From positions 62,001 through 126,000 of the forward strand of contig JBAZKM010000005.1 of the NCBI GenBank assembly GCA_041650805.1: a stretch of DNA of 64,000 nucleotides. The letters run 5' to 3'. This DNA comes from Candidatus Omnitrophota bacterium (GTDB taxonomy: Bacteria; Omnitrophota; Gorgyraeia; 2-01-FULL-45-10). Shown here in pieces: positions 59,216 through 64,000 of the stretch (within the stretch, counting starts at the first letter, position 1; each line of letters begins with the position of its first letter). The notes under the pieces are model-generated. The model ran no database searches, was not told where the DNA came from, and saw only the letters and a list, made by a program, of their open reading frames with translations. The translations under genes were made by a program, and so were the position numbers.

Positions 59216-60640
59216 ATGTTCATGGCCGGGTTCATCTACGCCGTATTTCTTATATCGCTGGGGTATTTTCTCATCCTCACCGTCTATTACGCATTTCTGG
59301 TGCTGGTCGGTTCTCTTGAAGGGAAGAAGCGGGCATTCGAAAGCGAGGAGGAGGATTATTCGCTCCTCTATTTTTCCGCCGTCAGGGCACCGGTCACTTT
59401 TATCCTGCCGGCCCGCAACGAAGAGGAATGGATAGCCGACTCGGTGAAGTCGCTCCTCGGCCAGAACTATCCGGAATTCGAGATCATAATAGTGAACGAC
59501 GGTTCCACCGACAGGACGCTCGAGATACTGAACGGCCTGCTTAAACTCAAGCCGTCAGATGCCATATATATAAAGCATTACCGCGACGGCCATGTCCGGG
59601 AGATATTGAAGAGCGAATCATATCCGAACGTTACCGTTATAGACAAGCATGCCGGTTTGAAGAAAGCGGGCGCCGCCAACGCCGGGCTCAACATGGCAAA
59701 ATACAATTATGTATGTGTTATGGATTCCGACACCATACTCGAGCCGGATACCTTACTCAAGGTCATGGCGCATGTCGACAAGGACCCTGACAGGATAATA
59801 GGCATCGGCAGTTACTTCGGGCTCGTCAACGGTTTCAAGATAAAAGACGGCAGGATCGACGAACGCAGCTTTTCTTACAACCCGATAGTCGCCTGTCAGA
59901 ATATTGAATATATCCGTTCATTCATCGGTAACCGGCTTGCCTGGAGCAGGTATAATTCCACACCGAACATCGCAGGCGGCTTTGGCATATGGCGGAAGGA
60001 CATATTGTACGAGATAGGGGGATATTCCGCCGAATTCACCTGCGAGGACATAGAGCTGACTTTCCGGGCCCACGACTATGCGGCGAAGAACAGGGAAAAA
60101 GGTTATAAGATAGTGATGCTGCCGTATTACGTGGGGTGGACAGAAGGGCCGGCCAATATCGCCTCTCTCATCCTCCAGCGCAGCCGGTGGCAGAGGGTGA
60201 CCAACGAGACGGTATGGAGATACAAATATATGCTCTTCAACCCGCGATACGGCGGTTTTGCTTTTATGGTAATGCCGTATTTTGTCTTTTATGAGGTGCT
60301 GGGCGTCTTTGCCGAAATATTCGGCACAGTGATGGTGGCCGCCGGGTGGGCGGCCGGCGTCCTGGATCTGAACGTCTTCCTGGCCTTCTTCTTCTTTATG
60401 CTCTTATCGCAGGCCTTTACCTCTCTCCTTTCCATACTGGCTTTTGTGGACGCCCAGCGCCTTTTTAGGATAAAATATATCGTCTATATGGTCGGGTTGA
60501 CCTTTGTGGAGTTTTTCTGGTACAGGTGGATAATCTCGGCAGCCAAGCTGGTGGGGACATACGGGTTCTTCAGAAGAGTAAGATCATTTGACCAGTATGC
60601 GCGGTCGAAACAGCTGAAAGCCCCGGCAAATGTGCGGTGA
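59216..60640 (+). CDS. Processive family 2 glycosyltransferase, membrane-embedded
   Basis: 474 residues: an N-terminal membrane helix (about 8-30), a GT-A domain with FILPARNEEEWIADSV, IIVNDGSTDRTLEIL, MDSDT (Asp170, Asp172), the CEDIELTFRA acidic motif and QRSRW (321-325, QxxRW), then three or four C-terminal membrane helices (345-460). The D, DxD, ED, QxxRW set is that of cellulose, hyaluronan and PgaC-type synthases, which polymerise a beta-linked glycan and push it through the membrane. The sugar is unknown. Last gene of the response regulator-YaiO-HEAT unit. Confidence 0.9.
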   Translation: MFMAGFIYAVFLISLGYFLILTVYYAFLVLVGSLEGKKRAFESEEEDYSLLYFSAVRAPVTFILPARNEEEWIADSVKSLLGQNYPEFEIIIVNDGSTDRTLEILNGLLKLKPSDAIYIKHYRDGHVREILKSESYPNVTVIDKHAGLKKAGAANAGLNMAKYNYVCVMDSDTILEPDTLLKVMAHVDKDPDRIIGIGSYFGLVNGFKIKDGRIDERSFSYNPIVACQNIEYIRSFIGNRLAWSRYNSTPNIAGGFGIWRKDILYEIGGYSAEFTCEDIELTFRAHDYAAKNREKGYKIVMLPYYVGWTEGPANIASLILQRSRWQRVTNETVWRYKYMLFNPRYGGFAFMVMPYFVFYEVLGVFAEIFGTVMVAAGWAAGVLDLNVFLAFFFFMLLSQAFTSLLSILAFVDAQRLFRIKYIVYMVGLTFVEFFWYRWIISAAKLVGTYGFFRRVRSFDQYARSKQLKAPANVR

Positions 60641-60668
60641 AATGGACGCCATACAATAAGGAGCGCAG

Positions 60669-61439
60669 ATGGATATATTACAGGCGATAATAATGGGGAT
60701 AGCGGAAGGGATCACGGAGTTCCTTCCCATATCTTCGACCGGGCATCTCATACTGGCCTCGCGTCTTATGGAGATTCCCCAGACGGAATTCCTGAAGAGC
60801 TTTGAGATCGCCATCCAGCTCGGTGCGATACTGGCGGTCGTCTGCCTCTACTGGAGGCGCCTCCTGGCAGATATCGAAGTGATGAAGAGGGTCGTGGTGG
60901 CGTTCGTACCGACCGCGGTCATAGGATTGGCGCTTTATAAACTTATAAAGAGGTTCTTATTGGGTAATAGCGGCGTGGTCCTATGGGCTCTCTTCCTGGG
61001 CGGCATCTTCCTGATCATATTTGAATTGGTCCACAGGGAGAAGGAAGGGGATAAGGATGATATATCCTCGATATCATACGGGCAATCGTTCATTATCGGC
61101 ATATTCCAGTCGATGGCTATGATACCGGGTGTCTCCCGTGCGGCGGCGACAATAATCGGCGGGCTTATGCTGGGTGTCAGGAGGAGGGCTATAGTCGAAT
61201 TTTCGTTCCTACTGGCCGTTCCGACGATGCTTGCGGCAACGGCGCTGGACCTTTTAAAGAGCGCACCGTCATTTTCGGGCATGGAATTCGTCCTGCTGGG
61301 GACAGGGTTCGCGGTATCCTTTGCGGTGGCCCTTATGAGCATCAAGTTCCTCTTATTTTTCATAAAACGCCACAGCTTCATCTCTTTCGGCGTCTACAGG
61401 ATCGTCCTGGCCCTCCTCTTCTGGTTCGTCATACCATAA
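60669..61439 (+). CDS. uppP: Undecaprenyl-diphosphatase
   Basis: Recycles undecaprenyl diphosphate for cell-wall synthesis (BacA family). 256 residues, several membrane helices. Seen: AIIMGIAEGITEFLPISSTGHLIL (catalytic Glu and PISSTGH; shown here in two overlapping pieces of the N-terminus), EIAIQLGAILAV and IPGVSRAAATIIGGLMLG. AAGGAGCGCAG precedes ATG 60669. It follows the glycosyltransferase by 28 bp and may share its transcript. Confidence 0.95.
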   Translation: MDILQAIIMGIAEGITEFLPISSTGHLILASRLMEIPQTEFLKSFEIAIQLGAILAVVCLYWRRLLADIEVMKRVVVAFVPTAVIGLALYKLIKRFLLGNSGVVLWALFLGGIFLIIFELVHREKEGDKDDISSISYGQSFIIGIFQSMAMIPGVSRAAATIIGGLMLGVRRRAIVEFSFLLAVPTMLAATALDLLKSAPSFSGMEFVLLGTGFAVSFAVALMSIKFLLFFIKRHSFISFGVYRIVLALLFWFVIP

Positions 61440-61481
61440 TGGGCCCCTCACGGGCGCGCTTCCTGTGCCGTAACCTGCGCA

Positions 61482-61510
61482 TTGCTTAAGGACATCTTTT
61501 GTGGTAAAAT
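61482..61510 (+). promoter_or_regulatory. Promoter of archease-rtcB
   Basis: TTGCTT, 17-nt spacer, TGG-TAAAAT extended -10. The expected start is near 61517, only about 2 nt before ATG 61519. Confidence 0.7.
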
Positions 61511-61518
61511 CCAATCAT

Positions 61519-61935
61519 ATGGAGCGTTACGAACAATTCCCGCATACGGCGGACATCGGAGTGCGCGTCTACGGTAAAGACATGAAAGAGCTCTTCGAGA
61601 ACGCCGCCTTCGCGATGTTCGATATAATAGCGGACCTTCAGGGCATCGATGCGCCCATCACCAAGAATTTCACTTTGGACGCCCCGGACCATGAACAGCT
61701 TCTGGTCGTCTGGCTCGACGAGCTTCTCTACAATTTTTATACGAAGTCGATCATATTTTCGCGATTTGAGGTCAAAGAACTGACAGACGGCTGCATAAAG
61801 GCCACGGCATCCGGACGGCCGGTCGGCGAGAACAGGAACCGCCTCAAGACAGAGATAAAGGCCGCGACATATCACGGCCTTAAGATAGAGAAGACGGACT
61901 CGGGGTATAAGGTCGAGATCGTATTTGACATATAA
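61519..61935 (+). CDS. Archease (RtcB activator)
   Basis: 138 residues from ATG 61519; an in-frame GTG at 61501 lies inside the -10 region and is less likely. Seen: YEQFPHTADIGVRVYGKDM (metal-binding Asp), ELFENAAFAMFDII, LDELLYNFY and the C-terminal KTEIKAATYHGLKIEK. Archease speeds guanylylation of the RNA ligase RtcB and lets it turn over. The next gene is rtcB, which begins within 11 bp downstream of the stop, so the functional pair is intact. Confidence 0.93.
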   Translation: MERYEQFPHTADIGVRVYGKDMKELFENAAFAMFDIIADLQGIDAPITKNFTLDAPDHEQLLVVWLDELLYNFYTKSIIFSRFEVKELTDGCIKATASGRPVGENRNRLKTEIKAATYHGLKIEKTDSGYKVEIVFDI

Positions 61936-61945
61936 GGGCATCGGG

Positions 61946-63400
61946 ATGAGCATGTGGCAGGGCGAACTGGAGAGGATCGACGCCTTCAGGTGGCGCATTC
62001 CCAAAGGCTACAAGGCCGGCATGCGCGTTGACGGCGTCATCTACGCCGACGAAGAGATGGTGAAGGATATACGCTCGGACCGTGCCCCGGAGCAGGTGGC
62101 TAACGTGGCCTTCCTCCCCGGTATCGTCAAACATTCGCTGGCGATGCCGGATATACACTGGGGCTACGGCTTTCCTATAGGCGGCGTCGCGGCTACGGAT
62201 ATCGACTCCGGCGGTGTGGTCTCGCCCGGGGGTGTCGGCTTCGACATCAACTGCGGCGTACGGCTTATAAAGACGAACTTAAAAGAGGGCGATGTCAGAC
62301 CGAAGCTTAAGGACCTCGTCTATGCCCTGTACAACGATATCCCCGCGGGCGTAGGATCGAAGGGTGATATCAGGATAAGCGGCGCCGAAGAGCGGAAGCT
62401 TCTCGTCGACGGGGCAAGGTGGGTGGTCGATCACGGGTACGGGCGCCAGGAGGACCTGGAGTATACCGAGGACCACGGGGCGATAAAGGGCGCCGACCCC
62501 GACGCGGTATCCGCCCGCGCGTATGAACGCGGCAAGAACCAGTCCGGCACACTCGGCTCCGGCAACCACTTTATCGAAGTCCAGGCCATAGATGAGATAT
62601 ATGAAAAAGAGACCGCGGATATCTTCGGCCTTGAGGCAGGGCAGGTCACGATAATGATACACTCCGGATCCCGCGGCCTCGGATACCAGATATGCGACGA
62701 GTATTCGAAAGATATGATACAGTGCCTTTCTAAATACGGTATCAACGTCCCCGACAGGCAGCTGGCCTCGGCCCCTGTAAATTCCCCGGAGGGAAAGGCA
62801 TACCTCGGCGCGATGAAGTGCGCCGCGAATTACGCGTGGGCCAACAGGCAATGCCTGATGCACCTTACAAGGTCGGCATTCGAGAAGGTATTCAACATGG
62901 GGCCGAAAGACCTGGGTATGGACCTCGTCTATGACGTCGCACACAATATAGCGAAGGTCGAAAGGCACACCGTAGACGGTAAGGAAAAGACGCTCTGTGT
63001 CCACAGGAAAGGGGCTACTAGGGCATTCCCGCCGGGACACCCGGAGCTCCCCGCAAGATACAGGAAGACGGGGCAGCCGGTGATAATCCCGGGGGACATG
63101 GGCAGGAATTCGTATCTCCTGACCGGGACCGAAGGGGCGAAAGAGACCTTCTACTCTACGTGCCACGGAGCGGGCCGGCTTATGTCGCGCTCGGCTGCGA
63201 TCAGCGCATGCCGCGGCAGATCTATATCGCGCGAACTCGAAACAAAGGGTATAATGGTCATGTCGAGCTCCAGGGATACGCTTGCCGAAGAGGCGCCGGA
63301 GGCGTATAAGGATGTCAATGAAGTCGTAGGCGTGGTGGATGGCGCGGGAATATCTAAACGGGTATGCCGCATGCGTCCGCTCGGGGTCATAAAAGGATAG
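61946..63400 (+). CDS. rtcB: RNA-splicing ligase RtcB
   Basis: Joins RNA 2',3'-cyclic phosphate and 5'-OH ends using GTP and Mn. 484 residues from ATG 61946, which has AAGGG 7 nt upstream; an earlier TTG at 61925 overlaps archease and is less likely. Seen: MPDIHWGYGFPIGGVAA, GGVGFDINCGVRL (Mn ligands), GSGNHFIEVQ, IHSGSRGLGYQIC, VHRKGATRAFPPG and TCHGAGRLMSR with the guanylylated His407. Full-length, no intein. RNA repair or tRNA maturation are both possible roles. Confidence 0.96.
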   Translation: MSMWQGELERIDAFRWRIPKGYKAGMRVDGVIYADEEMVKDIRSDRAPEQVANVAFLPGIVKHSLAMPDIHWGYGFPIGGVAATDIDSGGVVSPGGVGFDINCGVRLIKTNLKEGDVRPKLKDLVYALYNDIPAGVGSKGDIRISGAEERKLLVDGARWVVDHGYGRQEDLEYTEDHGAIKGADPDAVSARAYERGKNQSGTLGSGNHFIEVQAIDEIYEKETADIFGLEAGQVTIMIHSGSRGLGYQICDEYSKDMIQCLSKYGINVPDRQLASAPVNSPEGKAYLGAMKCAANYAWANRQCLMHLTRSAFEKVFNMGPKDLGMDLVYDVAHNIAKVERHTVDGKEKTLCVHRKGATRAFPPGHPELPARYRKTGQPVIIPGDMGRNSYLLTGTEGAKETFYSTCHGAGRLMSRSAAISACRGRSISRELETKGIMVMSSSRDTLAEEAPEAYKDVNEVVGVVDGAGISKRVCRMRPLGVIKG

Positions 63401-63410
63401 GGGTCTATAT

Positions 63411-64000
63411 ATGCTGGATATAAAATTCATAAGAGAGAATAGGGACGCGGTCAAGGAGGCCCTGAAGAACAGGAACCTCAGGATCGACGTGGATGAATTG
63501 CTGAGATCGGACGAAGAACGCAGGAAGGTCCTGGTAGAGGCCGAAGGGCTCAAGGCGGAGAGGAATAAGGCAAATGATGAAATAACGGCCCTAATGAAGG
63601 CAAAAAAGAACCCTAAAGAGATAATAGCTAAAATGAAGGGTGTTTCCCAAAAAATAGCAGAATTTGATAAAAAAGTGGAGGAAATAGACCAAAAAATAGC
63701 CAATTTTATATATACAATCCCAAATATACCCGATAAATCGGTGCCAATAGGTGGACCTGAAGCCAATAAGATAGTCCGTTCTTGGGGTAAAAACCCCGTT
63801 TTTGACTTCAATCCGCGAAATCACGTTGAGATCGCGGAGCTATTGGGTATAATAAGCTTCGGGACCGCCTCAAAGATCACCGCTTCGAATTTTGTCCTAT
63901 TTATGGGTTTGGGCGCCCGGCTTGAGAGGGCCCTGATAAATTTCATGCTCGACCTCCATACAAAGAAACACGGATATAAGGAGGTCTTTCCTCCGTTCCT
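63411..64000 (+). CDS. serS: Seryl-tRNA synthetase, N-terminal part (3' end outside window)
   Basis: Open from ATG 63411 to the window edge, 196 codons visible. N-terminal LDIKFIRENRDAVKEALKNR, a long antiparallel coiled coil (about residues 30-105) that binds the tRNA-Ser long arm, then FIYTIPNIPDKSVPIGGPEANK, NHVEIAELLGIISF and ASNFVLFMGLGARLERAL leading into the class II catalytic domain. It starts 10 bp after rtcB. The catalytic motifs 2 and 3 lie beyond the window. Confidence 0.96.
   Translation, partial: MLDIKFIRENRDAVKEALKNRNLRIDVDELLRSDEERRKVLVEAEGLKAERNKANDEITALMKAKKNPKEIIAKMKGVSQKIAEFDKKVEEIDQKIANFIYTIPNIPDKSVPIGGPEANKIVRSWGKNPVFDFNPRNHVEIAELLGIISFGTASKITASNFVLFMGLGARLERALINFMLDLHTKKHGYKEVFPPF

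Noticed and set aside
62279..63811. 510-codon open frame on the minus strand
   Set aside because: It is fully antisense to rtcB and serS, whose motifs are unmistakable on the plus strand. Its Arg/Pro/Tyr-rich product has no domain, start site or context of its own.

Overview
The window is a gene-dense bacterial chromosome segment in which almost every base is coding and genes are short-spaced or overlapping. A Gram-negative cell is indicated by bamA, a Skp-like chaperone, lpxC, fabZ, lpxI, lpxB, msbA and an outer-membrane barrel. Two very large secreted or membrane-anchored multidomain proteins (1741 and 1492 residues), fold-III decarboxylase plus homospermidine synthase, an LpxI-type lipid A route and the overall housekeeping order resemble what is seen in Candidatus Omnitrophota (former OP3). 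That assignment is an inference from gene content; no ribosomal RNA is present to fix it.

Layout. 1-1350: 3' part of eno, a small FtsB/DivIC-like gene, and the initiator tRNA on the minus strand. 1358-6583: giant protein 1. 6586-9210 (minus): a polyamine operon, homospermidine synthase then a fold-III ornithine/lysine-type decarboxylase. 9359-17900 (plus): one long overlapping operon, purB-purC-purM-purD-purE-tsaC-LMW phosphatase-rpiB-glyA-dCMP deaminase-nrdR, then an AmmeMemoRadiSam-type radical SAM enzyme. 18767-20011 (minus): a SurA/PpiD-like protein. 20188-30000: hisG, a 31-residue ribosomal-like protein, a TPR protein, the two halves of a split transketolase separated by an FtsH-like protease and a lipoprotein, ispE, spoVG, tRNA-Gln and glmU. 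30006-38149: prs, rplY, pth, rpsF-ssb-rpsR-rplI, dnaB, bamA and skp. 38157-45993: lipid A genes lpxC, fabZ, lpxI, a glutamine synthetase fused to a DNA-binding domain (minus), lpxB and a Gfo/Idh dehydrogenase (minus), and msbA. 46097-48915: rpsB-tsf-pyrH-frr. 48916-49552: a palindrome-rich non-coding cluster around tRNA-Lys. 49553-54031: giant protein 2 with an FkbH-like module. 54090-64000: a cation transporter, a second homospermidine synthase, a four-gene unit (response regulator, YaiO-like barrel, HEAT protein, processive glycosyltransferase), uppP, archease-rtcB and the start of serS.

The observations most worth following are: a glutamine synthetase carrying its own helix-turn-helix domain, transcribed from a promoter covered by two perfect palindromes; seven loci of 7-bp tandem repeats with five different consensus sequences, placed at gene edges and twice inside coding sequence just after the start codon; an array of nested palindromes with changing arms but constant CAGAG-type loops around tRNA-Lys; SpoVG interrupted by a four-cysteine zinc ribbon; and the response regulator-YaiO-HEAT-glycosyltransferase operon, which looks like an uncharacterised exopolysaccharide system.

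Promoters were read by eye as -35/-10 pairs and start codons were adjusted where a promoter or Shine-Dalgarno site demanded it. Nothing was searched or computed, so family names rest on motif recognition.
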